From: Flavobacteriaceae bacterium
GTDB lineage: Bacteria; Bacteroidota; Bacteroidia; Flavobacteriales; Flavobacteriaceae
Assembly: GCA_023262185.1 (NCBI GenBank)
Contig: JALRDO010000013.1
Span: forward strand, 1 to 62,235
Direction of reading: 5' to 3'
Length of the DNA stretch: 62,235 nt
Part shown: in pieces, positions 41,022 through 48,878 of the stretch
How positions within the stretch are numbered: the stretch's first letter is position 1
Layout of the letters: each line of letters starts with the position of its first letter
Made by a program: the position numbers and the translations under genes
Notes under the pieces: model-generated
Told to the model about the DNA's origin: nothing
Seen by the model: the letters and a program-made list of their open reading frames with translations, nothing else
The model's database searches: none

Positions 41022-41340
41022 TGCTGATTTTTACGAAAAAGTTTACGAGGTAGTGCGTCGAGTACCTTACGGTAGAGTGACGAGCTACGGAGCAATCGCA
41101 CGATACTTGGGTGCGGCGCGAAGCTCTCGTATGGTGGGCTATGCCATGAATATGTCGCATTCTAAAGAGGTTCCTGCACATAGAGTAGTCAATCGCATGG
41201 GAGTGCTCACCGGAAAGCATCATTTTCCGGGGGTGCATTTAATGCAGCAGTTGCTTGAAAATGAAGGAATCGAAGTCGTTGACGACCAAGTCAAAGACTT
41301 TGATCGCCTCTTTTGGGATCCCTCTGAATCCCTTTTATAG
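41014..41340 (+). CDS. Alkyltransferase-like (ATL/MGMT family) protein without active-site cysteine
   Basis: A 108-residue protein with the DNA-binding domain of O6-methylguanine methyltransferase: VPYGRVTSYGAIARYLGA, ARSSRMVGYAMNM (helix-turn-helix with the Arg finger) and the former active site VPAHRVVNRMG. The methyl-accepting Cys of PCHRV is Ala55 here, so it cannot dealkylate DNA. ATL proteins bind alkyl lesions and hand them to nucleotide-excision repair; most have Trp at this place. Length fits the ATL group. It overlaps the LysE-like gene. Confidence 0.92.
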   Translation: MSSADFYEKVYEVVRRVPYGRVTSYGAIARYLGAARSSRMVGYAMNMSHSKEVPAHRVVNRMGVLTGKHHFPGVHLMQQLLENEGIEVVDDQVKDFDRLFWDPSESLL

Positions 41341-41355
41341 CCACATTTTCGTGCG

Positions 41356-41363
41356 TATCTTTG
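41356..41363 (+). promoter_or_regulatory. -7 promoter element TATCTTTG for mrp
   Basis: Exact TAnnTTTG match, six bases before the ATG at 41370 and 15 before the ATG at 41379. Confidence 0.55.
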
Positions 41364-41369
41364 TACTCT

Positions 41370-42521
41370 ATGAAACGCATGACTAAAGACGATATTTTAA
41401 AGGCCTTAGAAACGATTAGTGCACCCGGAGAAGGGCAAAATCTCGTTGAAAGTAAGGCCATCACCAACATCCAGATTTTTGGCGATGAGGTAGAGGTCGA
41501 TGTTACGATCAATAACCCTAGTCTTCAAGCGAAGAAGAAGCTTGAGGTATCCATTTTACAGGCGATTCATAAAGAGGTTTATGAGAAGGCTAAGATCAAA
41601 GTAAACCTTAAGGTTGAGGCTCCTGCCAAAGCCGAAGGGCAGCCTTCGAATTTGATTAAAGGAATGCCAATTCCGGGTATAAAGAATATTATAGCCGTAG
41701 CTTCTGGAAAGGGAGGGGTCGGAAAGTCTACCGTCACCGCTAACCTTGCGGTTTCGTTGGCGAAAATGGGGTTTGAAGTTGGAGTGCTTGATGCTGACAT
41801 CTATGGTCCTTCTCAGCCGCTGATGTTTGATGTTGAAAACGAAAAGCCACTGGCCATCGAGGTCGAGGGTAAGTCGAAGATGAAACCCATCTCTAATTAC
41901 GGGGTAAAACTCTTGTCGATCGGTTTCTTTACAGAAAAGGATCAGGCGGTTATTTGGAGAGGACCTATGGCCGCAAAGGCACTCAATCAGATGATATTTG
42001 ACGCACACTGGGGTGAGCTCGATTTCTTAGTTGTTGATTTGCCTCCAGGAACTGGAGATATTCATTTGAGCATAATGCAATCGCTGCCTGTAACTGGAGC
42101 GGTGGTTGTCAGCACTCCGCAAGAGGTGGCGCTCGCCGACGCACGTAAAGGGGTGGCGATGTTCAAACAAGTGGCTATTCAAGTGCCGGTTTTGGGGATT
42201 ATAGAAAACATGTCTTATTTCACCCCTGCAGAACTGCCTGAGAATAAATACTATATTTTTGGAGAGAAGGGTGCACGTCATCTCGCTGAAGACAGCGGTA
42301 TTCCACTTTTGGGTGAGCTTCCGCTAGTTCAGAGCGTTAGAGAAGCCGGAGACGTCGGAAGACCTGCTGCGCTGCAGGTGGATAGTCCGGTAGCAGACGC
42401 CTTCACAGAAGTAACCCGAAACATGGTTGCTGAATTGGTTAAACGAAACGAAACGCTTCCGCCCACAGAAGCGATTCGTATTACCACTATGGCAGGATGT
42501 GCTGCTGTTAGAGCTAAATAA
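41370..42521 (+). CDS. mrp: Mrp/NBP35-family iron-sulfur carrier ATPase
   Basis: Mrp (ApbC) carries Fe-S clusters to apoproteins. The 383-residue protein has an N-terminal DUF59/MIP18-like domain (ILKALETISAPGEGQNLVES, to about residue 85), then the deviant Walker A VASGKGGVGKSTVTANLAVS, DADIYGPSQPLMF, the FLVVDLPPGTGDIHLSIMQS switch and VLGIIENMSYF. The CxxC typical of the cluster site is not seen after GIIENMSYF. Starts at 41370 and 41379 are both possible; the promoter spacing slightly favours 41379. It is followed directly by a NifU-like scaffold and redox genes, consistent with a cluster-assembly role. Confidence 0.94.
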   Translation: MKRMTKDDILKALETISAPGEGQNLVESKAITNIQIFGDEVEVDVTINNPSLQAKKKLEVSILQAIHKEVYEKAKIKVNLKVEAPAKAEGQPSNLIKGMPIPGIKNIIAVASGKGGVGKSTVTANLAVSLAKMGFEVGVLDADIYGPSQPLMFDVENEKPLAIEVEGKSKMKPISNYGVKLLSIGFFTEKDQAVIWRGPMAAKALNQMIFDAHWGELDFLVVDLPPGTGDIHLSIMQSLPVTGAVVVSTPQEVALADARKGVAMFKQVAIQVPVLGIIENMSYFTPAELPENKYYIFGEKGARHLAEDSGIPLLGELPLVQSVREAGDVGRPAALQVDSPVADAFTEVTRNMVAELVKRNETLPPTEAIRITTMAGCAAVRAK

Positions 42522-42761
42522 ATGACAACAGAAGAATTACAACGCAAAGTTGAAGAGGCACTAGCCGAAATCCGACCCTTTCTTCAAAACGACGGAGGAG
42601 ATATTTCATTGGTTTCTATAGATAACGGCACCTCAGTAAAGGTCCGTTTAGAAGGAAATTGTATGGGTTGCTCGGTCAACCAGATGACACTGAAGAGCGG
42701 TGTTGAAATGACCATTAAGAAACACGTCCCTCAGATCGAAGAAGTCGTGAATGTCGCCTAG
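42522..42761 (+). CDS. NifU-like C-terminal-domain Fe-S scaffold
   Basis: A 79-residue protein equal to the NifU C-terminal (Nfu) domain. It shows EEALAEIRPFLQNDGGDISL and the CxxC cluster site in LEGNCMGCSVNQMTLKSGV. Nfu proteins carry 4Fe-4S clusters between scaffold and targets. Its ATG follows the mrp stop with no gap, so the two are coupled and likely act together. Confidence 0.95.
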   Translation: MTTEELQRKVEEALAEIRPFLQNDGGDISLVSIDNGTSVKVRLEGNCMGCSVNQMTLKSGVEMTIKKHVPQIEEVVNVA

Positions 42762-42774
42762 TGAATTCAAGAGC

Positions 42775-43833
42775 ATGATCAGCACAGATATACTTATCAT
42801 AGGCGCCGGGCCCACCGGATTGTTCACTGTTTTTGAAGCTGGACTGCTTCAACTCAAGTGCCATCTCATCGATGCATTGGGTCAACCAGGAGGGCAATGT
42901 AGTGAGCTTTATCCTAAGAAACCCATCTATGACATCCCGGGATATCCTGAGGTGTTGGCAGGAGACTTGGTTGATAATCTCATGAAACAAATCGAGCCTT
43001 TTCAACCAGGATTCACCTTGGGTGAGCGCGCAGAGACTCTTGAGCGCACTGCAGATGACTTCTTCATTGTAACCACAAATAAAGGAAATAAGCACAAGGC
43101 TAAGGTGGTTGCTATTGCGGGTGGCCTCGGGAGTTTTGAGCCAAGAAAACCAGAATTTCCTGGCATAGAAAAATTTGAAGATAAAGGGGTGGCTTACCTG
43201 GTAAAAGAACCAGAACAATACAGAGACAAGTGCGTGGTGATTGCCGGTGGAGGGGATTCTGCACTTGATTGGTCGATCTTTTTAGCCGATATAGCAAGCG
43301 AAGTGCATCTGATCCATCGCAGAAATGAATTTAGAGGAGCCCTAGATTCTGTTGAAAAGGTGATCGAACTCAAAAAAAAGGGTAAGATTAAGGTGTATAC
43401 GCCTTCTAAGGTCAACGCCATCAAAGGGGGCGATCGACTCGAAGCGATAAGCCTAGAAAATGTTCAGACCGGACTGAGCACTGAAATTGCCTGCGATGCC
43501 TTTATTCCGTTATTTGGTTTGTCGCCTAAGTTGGGCCCACTATCAGACTGGGGGCTCGAGATCGAAAAAAATGCTATCAAAGTAGACAATACACTCGATT
43601 ATCAGACGAATATTCCAGGGGTGTATGCCATTGGAGATGTTAATACTTATCCTGGAAAACTAAAGCTCATCTTGTGTGGTTTTCACGAGGCCACACTCAT
43701 GTGTCAAAGCGCCTATCAACGCATACATCCGGATAAAAAGTACGTGATGAAATACACCACTGTAGGGGGTGTGAGCGGTTTCGATGGCAGCAAAAAAGAG
43801 GCTCCTAAAGCGGTGGTCAAAACGCTCGATTAA
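42775..43833 (+). CDS. Ferredoxin/flavodoxin NADP+ reductase, thioredoxin-reductase type
   Basis: A 352-residue flavoenzyme of the FNR2 group that moves electrons between NADPH and ferredoxin. The FAD motif is DILIIGAGPTGLFTVFEAGL, GQPGGQCSELYPKKPIYDIP marks the family, the NADPH motif is VIAGGGDSALDWSIFLA, and the end has YAIGDVNTYPGKLKLILCGF. The CxxC of thioredoxin reductases is missing, as expected for FNR2. I take MISTDIL at 42775 because the family starts this way; 42751 is also in frame and overlaps the NifU-like gene by 11 bases. The partner ferredoxin gene starts two bases after its stop. Confidence 0.93.
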   Translation: MISTDILIIGAGPTGLFTVFEAGLLQLKCHLIDALGQPGGQCSELYPKKPIYDIPGYPEVLAGDLVDNLMKQIEPFQPGFTLGERAETLERTADDFFIVTTNKGNKHKAKVVAIAGGLGSFEPRKPEFPGIEKFEDKGVAYLVKEPEQYRDKCVVIAGGGDSALDWSIFLADIASEVHLIHRRNEFRGALDSVEKVIELKKKGKIKVYTPSKVNAIKGGDRLEAISLENVQTGLSTEIACDAFIPLFGLSPKLGPLSDWGLEIEKNAIKVDNTLDYQTNIPGVYAIGDVNTYPGKLKLILCGFHEATLMCQSAYQRIHPDKKYVMKYTTVGGVSGFDGSKKEAPKAVVKTLD

Positions 43834-43835
43834 CG

Positions 43836-44165
43836 ATGAGTGATGTTACCCTTCATATTACCGATCGCCGTGGTGAGTTGCATACTGTTGAGGCGCCCAC
43901 TGACATGAACATGAACCTGATGGAGGTCATTCGATCGTATGAGATTGAAGCTGAGGGAACCGTTGGTATTTGCGGTGGCATGGCTATGTGTGCTTCTTGC
44001 CAATGCTATGTTGAGTCTGATCATGAGCTAGACGAGGCATCAGACGAAGAAGAAGCCATGCTTTCAGAGGCCTTTCACGTCAAAGAGAACAGTCGTTTGG
44101 GCTGTCAGATTCCTATCACCGAAGCCCTAGACGGATTGAAAGTCACCGTTGCCCCCGAGAGTTAG
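43836..44165 (+). CDS. 2Fe-2S ferredoxin (adrenodoxin-like)
   Basis: A 109-residue ferredoxin of the vertebrate/ISC type. Cluster ligands are in GICGGMAMCASCQCYVE (Cys, Cys, Cys) and the last in RLGCQIPI. Acidic residues in DHELDEASDEEEAML form the usual reductase-docking helix. The ferredoxin reductase directly upstream is the probable partner; with mrp and the Nfu protein, the cluster may serve Fe-S assembly. Its stop overlaps that of the ABC transporter (TTAG). Confidence 0.95.
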   Translation: MSDVTLHITDRRGELHTVEAPTDMNMNLMEVIRSYEIEAEGTVGICGGMAMCASCQCYVESDHELDEASDEEEAMLSEAFHVKENSRLGCQIPITEALDGLKVTVAPES

Positions 44166-45895
44166 ATTTTAGCTTGACGGGTGTAAAGGTCAAAATAGCG
44201 TCCTTTCTTTTCGAAAAGGTCTTCATGAGCCCCTTGCTCTACAATTTCTCCCTTTTCTAAGACTACAATCTTATCTGCATTCCGTATGGTACTCAAACGG
44301 TGGGCAATGACTATGGTAGCTCTCCCTTTGGTAAGCGTGGCTAAACTTTGCTGAATGAGCGCTTCGCTCTCGGTATCAAGACTTGAGGTGGCCTCGTCTA
44401 AAATAAGCAGTTCAGGATTCGCGAGTAATGCTCGTGCGATTGCCACGCGTTGGCGCTGACCTCCTGAGAGCTTCACGCCGCGTTCTCCGATCACCGTTTC
44501 AATTCCGTTTTCGAAGCGGTCTACAAACTCTTTCACATGAGCAGCTTTCAAGGCTTCTTCTAGGGCGTTATCAGAAGCATCGGGCTTCACAAAAAGGAGG
44601 TTCTCTTTAAGTGTGCCATCGAATAAAAAGTCGTCTTGTAACACCACACCAAGTTTTGAGCGATAGTCCGATAGCGATAAGTCTGACATGGGGTTCCCGT
44701 TGACCCAGAGCGATCCTTGAGTTGGGGTCAGATAACTTGCTGCGATGCTTGCTAGTGTTGATTTACCAGCCCCAGAAGTACCGACTAAGGCGACGACCTC
44801 GCCCCGCTTTACCTCTAGGTTGATGTCTTTCAAGACCAATTGGTCTTCTTCATAGGCGTAGCTCACCCCTTCAAACCGCAGCTGCTCTAACGGCTCCTTA
44901 AAGGCTTTACTTCCTGAAGTGTCGTATTCAGAGACTTCGGCGAGTAATTCTTCGGTGCGGTCTAGACCTGCTAGTGCATCGGTAATTTCTGTGCCCACAC
45001 TAGTAAGCTGAAAAATCGGGCTAATGAGGAGTCCTAATAAAAAGGTAAACTGAAGAAATGCCCCAAGAGTGAGTTGATCGTTAATGATGTAATATCCGCC
45101 TATACCTGTGATAACGGTTGTGGCGATACCTGCCAGCAGTATAGAACTAGAGCTCACCAAGGCCATGTAAATCATCGACTTCTTGATATTGTCAAATAGG
45201 CGGTGGATCCCTTTATTGAAACTGGCTTCTTCACTTTTCTCGGCATGAAACCCTTTCACAATGCGAATGCCCGCCAAAGTCTCTGTCAATCGACCCTTTA
45301 CCTCGGCCTCTATCTTGCCTCGTTCTCTGAAGACCGGACGAACCACCGAAAAAGCCTTTATTGCCACGACGGCGAAAAGGGCTAAAGGAGCTAAACTGAA
45401 TAGCGTTAAAGGAGGGCTTATACGGATGAGTAATACAAAGGCGACGGCCGCCGTAAAGAGTCCTCCGATCAATTGTACGAGCCCTGTGCCCACCAGGCTT
45501 TTAACGCCTTCAACGTCTTTCATTACCCGTGACACTAAGGCTCCACTTTGGGTATTGTCGAAAAAGCGAACCGGAAGCGATAAGACTTTGCGCTGCACCT
45601 CTGCTCTGAGTTCAGTGATGAGGTATTGGGCTTGAACGCTCACAAGTTTAGTGAGCATGAAACTAGTAACCGCCTGAATGACCAAAGCAATAAGAACGAT
45701 GATAACTAGGTTTTTAATACCCACTAGGTCTTGGTTGGGAATCAACTCGTCGATGAAACTTCGCATGGCCATGGGTGCCACGAAAGAGGCACTTTTACTG
45801 ACGATGATCAGTAGTAATCCTACAATCACCACTCTAATTCTAGGGATGATGATGGTTTTAAAGGCCTTTTTTAGACTTGATTTGGGGCTTGACAT
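44162..45895 (-). CDS. ABC transporter, fused permease/ATPase (MsbA-like)
   Basis: A 577-residue half-transporter that should act as a homodimeric exporter. Six membrane helices occupy residues about 20-310, then the ATPase domain with Walker A GTSGAGKST, LGVVLQDDFLFDGTLKENLL (Q loop), the signature LSGGQRQRVAIARALL, Walker B LLILDEATSSLD and IVIAHRLSTI. It resembles lipid/drug exporters. No peptidase or secretion partners are next to it, so substrate is unknown. A TATCTTTG element lies four bases upstream of the ATG, so the transcript may be leaderless. Confidence 0.93.
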   Translation of the reverse strand: MSSPKSSLKKAFKTIIIPRIRVVIVGLLLIIVSKSASFVAPMAMRSFIDELIPNQDLVGIKNLVIIVLIALVIQAVTSFMLTKLVSVQAQYLITELRAEVQRKVLSLPVRFFDNTQSGALVSRVMKDVEGVKSLVGTGLVQLIGGLFTAAVAFVLLIRISPPLTLFSLAPLALFAVVAIKAFSVVRPVFRERGKIEAEVKGRLTETLAGIRIVKGFHAEKSEEASFNKGIHRLFDNIKKSMIYMALVSSSSILLAGIATTVITGIGGYYIINDQLTLGAFLQFTFLLGLLISPIFQLTSVGTEITDALAGLDRTEELLAEVSEYDTSGSKAFKEPLEQLRFEGVSYAYEEDQLVLKDINLEVKRGEVVALVGTSGAGKSTLASIAASYLTPTQGSLWVNGNPMSDLSLSDYRSKLGVVLQDDFLFDGTLKENLLFVKPDASDNALEEALKAAHVKEFVDRFENGIETVIGERGVKLSGGQRQRVAIARALLANPELLILDEATSSLDTESEALIQQSLATLTKGRATIVIAHRLSTIRNADKIVVLEKGEIVEQGAHEDLFEKKGRYFDLYTRQAKI

Positions 45896-45899
45896 GCGA

Positions 45900-45907
45900 C
45901 AAAGATA
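45900..45907 (-). promoter_or_regulatory. -7 promoter element TATCTTTG for the ABC transporter gene
   Basis: Exact TAnnTTTG match on the minus strand, four bases before the ATG at 45895. Confidence 0.6.
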
Positions 45908-45984
45908 CCTTGCCCCTTGCGATTAGCGTGCAGTGGAGTCATTTATCTTCAACTGATTTTGTTACCTTTTTCAAAAATTTGATC

Positions 45985-48177
45985 ATGCGAAAGTTTCCTC
46001 TTTTTCACGTCATTGCTATTGCGTTTTTCTTTTTGCTAAGTTGTTCTGACACTACTGAAGCAGATCGTCTTGAGTCGATAGCCGAACGTGTAGAAATTAT
46101 ACGTGATGATTTTGGTGTGCCTCATGTATATGCGAAAACAGATGCCGATGCCGTATTCGGAATGCTATATGCTCAGTGCGAAGACGACTTTAATCGTGTC
46201 GAGCAAAATTATATTTGGGCAATAGGTCGCTTGGCAGAGGTAGAGGGCGAATCGGCACTTTACAGCGATGTTCGCGCACGCCTGTTTATGACCCAAGAAG
46301 AGGCTGTAGGGGCTTACGAAAACAGCCCACAGTGGTTGCGTGCCCTATGTGACGCTTTTGCAGACGGAATCAACTACTACCTCTATACGCATCCAGAGGT
46401 TGAACCGCGATTACTTACACATTTTGAGCCATGGATGCCTTTTTATTTTAGCGAAGGAAGCATCGGCGGAGATATCGAACGCATCTCAACGGCAAAGATT
46501 AAAGCCATGTACGAGGGTGAAGTTCAGAATAAGGTGGCCCAAGTTGACCCGCGACCTGTAGCGCAAGAGATGCTTTCGCTTTACGACGAGCCCGCCGGAT
46601 CGAACGGAATCGCTCTTAATGGGTCGATGACCGCCTCAGGGAATGCCATGTTATTGATTAATCCGCACACTTCTTTTTTCTTTAGAGGAGAGATGCACGT
46701 GGTGAGTGAAGAAGGTTTAAATGCCTATGGGGCAGTTACCTGGGGGCAGTTTTTCATCTACCAAGGGTTCAATGAAAAAACCGGATGGATGCACACCTCT
46801 ACCTACACCGACGTAATTGATGAATACGTTGAATCCATCCGCATTGGCCAAACCGGTAAAGAATACCTCTACGGAGATACCTGGAGGCCGATCGATTCGC
46901 TTGAGCAGTCTTTCTCTGTAAAAACCGACCGGGGAATTCAAGAGAAAACCCTAACCCTTTACCGCACGCATCACGGGCCCATCACACATCAAATCGAAGG
47001 TCAAATGACGGCTACTGCAATGATGTGGAGTCCGGCTAAAGCATTAGAGCAATCGTTTAAAAGAACTAAGCAATCTGACTACGAGGGATTCAGCGCGATG
47101 ATGGATCTGAAGACCAATTCATCAAACAACACCGTTTATGCTGATGCCGATCAAAACATTGCCTATTGGCACGGAAATTTTATCCCAGAGCGCGATACAC
47201 GATTTGACTTTTCGAAACCGGTTGACGGGTCTAATCCTGATACTGATTGGAAAGGGTTGCATGATGTTTCTGAACACATTACCCTGCTCAATCCCTCCAC
47301 AAATTGGTTGCAAAACTGTAACTCTACTCCTTTTACTGCGGCAGGCCCGGATAGTCCGAGACCAGAGGATTATCCTTACTATATGAGCACTGCCCCTGAG
47401 AATTTTAGAGGAGTGCACGCGATAGAACTCTTACAGCAGCCCAATAGACACACCTTAGAATCGTTGATTGAACTGGCTTACGACACCTATCTTCCAGCCT
47501 TTGAAGCCTTAATTCCGGGTCTGATTCAAGACTTTAATCGCTCTCCTGAGCCTCAGGTGGCAGAAGAGATAGCACTTTTGCGCAATTGGGATTTTCGCAC
47601 CTCTAAAACGAGCAAGGCGATGACCTTAGCGCACTTTTATGCTACTGAGATGTATACCAAGGCTCCTAGTCCAGAGGGATATAGTCCGATGGAGCTCATG
47701 ACCTATTGGGGTAGTGAACCTGATTTAAGCGCTATCCGTATCGAGGCATTAAAAACGGTGGTGGCCCAGCTTAGAGAAGACTTTGGCACCTCTCAAATCG
47801 AGTGGGCTGAGGTGAATCGCTATCAGCGTATTGACGGGGCTATTCTCCAGGCCTTTAACGATAGTTTACCAAGCGTTGGTATCGGTCACGCGAGCGGAAG
47901 ATGGGGAGCTTTAGCCGCTTATGGAGCGCGTTACTCGAACAATACCAAGAAGATTTACGGAACACGAGGCAATAGTTTTGTGGCTGTGGTCGAGTTTGGT
48001 GAAAAGGTGAGGGCAAAGTCGCTGCTGGCAGGAGGGCAGAGTGGTGACCCTAAATCGAGACACTTTAATGATCAGGTCGAGCTCTATGCCGAGGGCTTAT
48101 TTAAAGAAGTTCCTTATTACAGAGAAGATGTGCTTAAACGTGCAATAGTGACCTATCAGCCCGGTAAGCGCTATTGA
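45985..48177 (+). CDS. Penicillin-acylase-family (S45) lipoprotein hydrolase
   Basis: A 730-residue N-terminal-nucleophile hydrolase precursor. The signal MRKFPLFHVIAIAFFFLLSC gives Cys20 as lipid site. An alpha-chain part (about 25-200) has VEIIRDDFGVPHVYAKTDAD and VFGMLYAQCEDDFNRVEQ; the autocleavage site and nucleophile are in DEPAGSNGIALNGSMTASG, with Ser206 becoming the beta-chain N-terminus, then LINPHTSFFFRGEMHVV and NSSNNTVYADADQNIAYWHG. The family acts on penicillins, acyl-homoserine lactones or other amides; the substrate here is unknown. The frame extends upstream to 45877 but the lipoprotein signal fixes the start at 45985. Confidence 0.92.
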   Translation: MRKFPLFHVIAIAFFFLLSCSDTTEADRLESIAERVEIIRDDFGVPHVYAKTDADAVFGMLYAQCEDDFNRVEQNYIWAIGRLAEVEGESALYSDVRARLFMTQEEAVGAYENSPQWLRALCDAFADGINYYLYTHPEVEPRLLTHFEPWMPFYFSEGSIGGDIERISTAKIKAMYEGEVQNKVAQVDPRPVAQEMLSLYDEPAGSNGIALNGSMTASGNAMLLINPHTSFFFRGEMHVVSEEGLNAYGAVTWGQFFIYQGFNEKTGWMHTSTYTDVIDEYVESIRIGQTGKEYLYGDTWRPIDSLEQSFSVKTDRGIQEKTLTLYRTHHGPITHQIEGQMTATAMMWSPAKALEQSFKRTKQSDYEGFSAMMDLKTNSSNNTVYADADQNIAYWHGNFIPERDTRFDFSKPVDGSNPDTDWKGLHDVSEHITLLNPSTNWLQNCNSTPFTAAGPDSPRPEDYPYYMSTAPENFRGVHAIELLQQPNRHTLESLIELAYDTYLPAFEALIPGLIQDFNRSPEPQVAEEIALLRNWDFRTSKTSKAMTLAHFYATEMYTKAPSPEGYSPMELMTYWGSEPDLSAIRIEALKTVVAQLREDFGTSQIEWAEVNRYQRIDGAILQAFNDSLPSVGIGHASGRWGALAAYGARYSNNTKKIYGTRGNSFVAVVEFGEKVRAKSLLAGGQSGDPKSRHFNDQVELYAEGLFKEVPYYREDVLKRAIVTYQPGKRY

Positions 48178-48824
48178 TTCGGAAGGTCGGGTTTTTTGAC
48201 GATCACAATCTTGGCGGTTGCCCCAGTAGAGAGCATCCAGTTATTGTTGTGAATCACCTTTCCTTCTTCGTCTACAGCAAGTACTTGTGCTGTATTGAGT
48301 CCGACATATCCTTGATTTAAGGCTTTGAACTCTACGGTGTTGAAACCTTCTTTTAGAGGAACTTCAAGCTGCTTAAACCGCCCACTCAAAAGGGCGTTGT
48401 ATTCAACTACTTGATCGTTAACCACAATTAGAATGCGATCGCCGTCAATTTCTCCATGGTCGCGCATGGCAATACCAATGACATTCGAGTGTGTCGTCAC
48501 ATCACCAAGGTAGACGTCGCCTGTAATACGGTTTGAATCTGCCTTCTCAGTTTGAGCAATTTTAGGGTCAATCACTAGGTCAAATCCAGCTGATTTCAGA
48601 TTCTTTTGTTGTAGCATGTCGGGGCCCTCTGGATCTTTGATCAGCCCGTCGCTGAGTATAGAAGGCATTTTCAATAGTGTCCCGGTATTGGCTTTTTGCA
48701 CCCCTTTGTTTGGTTCAGCGCCTTTTATTATGGGTCGTGCAGTGGGTATGTCACCTTGGGCGAACCCCCAACTGACTGATATAGCTATCATAGCAAATGC
48801 CAAAATGAATTTAGATGAACCCAC
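48171..48824 (-). CDS. Secreted protein of unknown function
   Basis: A 217-residue protein with a signal peptide (cut near SWGFAQ-GD) and no lipobox. Two parts: a polar N-terminal third (RPIIKGAEPNKGVQKANTG) and a beta-rich C-terminal part with IAMRDHGEIDGDRILIVVND, VPLKEGFNTVEFKALNQGYV and MLSTGATAKIVIV. I recognise no named family, though similar secreted proteins occur in Flavobacteria. The start codon is GTG; a TAACTTTG element lies 26 bases upstream. Divergent from a sodium-solute symporter. The beta segments look like an immunoglobulin-like or carbohydrate-binding sandwich, but that is a guess. Confidence 0.75.
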   Translation of the reverse strand: MGSSKFILAFAMIAISVSWGFAQGDIPTARPIIKGAEPNKGVQKANTGTLLKMPSILSDGLIKDPEGPDMLQQKNLKSAGFDLVIDPKIAQTEKADSNRITGDVYLGDVTTHSNVIGIAMRDHGEIDGDRILIVVNDQVVEYNALLSGRFKQLEVPLKEGFNTVEFKALNQGYVGLNTAQVLAVDEEGKVIHNNNWMLSTGATAKIVIVKKPDLPNQ

Positions 48825-48850
48825 GACAATATAGAAAAAGGTCTAAATTG

Positions 48851-48858
48851 CAAAGTTA
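48851..48858 (-). promoter_or_regulatory. -7 promoter element TAACTTTG for the secreted protein gene
   Basis: Exact TAnnTTTG match on the minus strand, 26 bases before the GTG at 48824. Confidence 0.5.
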
Positions 48859-48878
48859 TGAATCCTAACTAAGACTTT

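Noticed and set aside
41556-42008. 150-residue minus-strand open frame inside mrp
   Set aside because: Antisense to a strongly conserved ATPase gene, no recognisable protein features and no promoter; a shadow frame.
42715-43218. 167-residue minus-strand open frame over the ferredoxin reductase gene
   Set aside because: Antisense to the conserved FAD-binding region; no family features.
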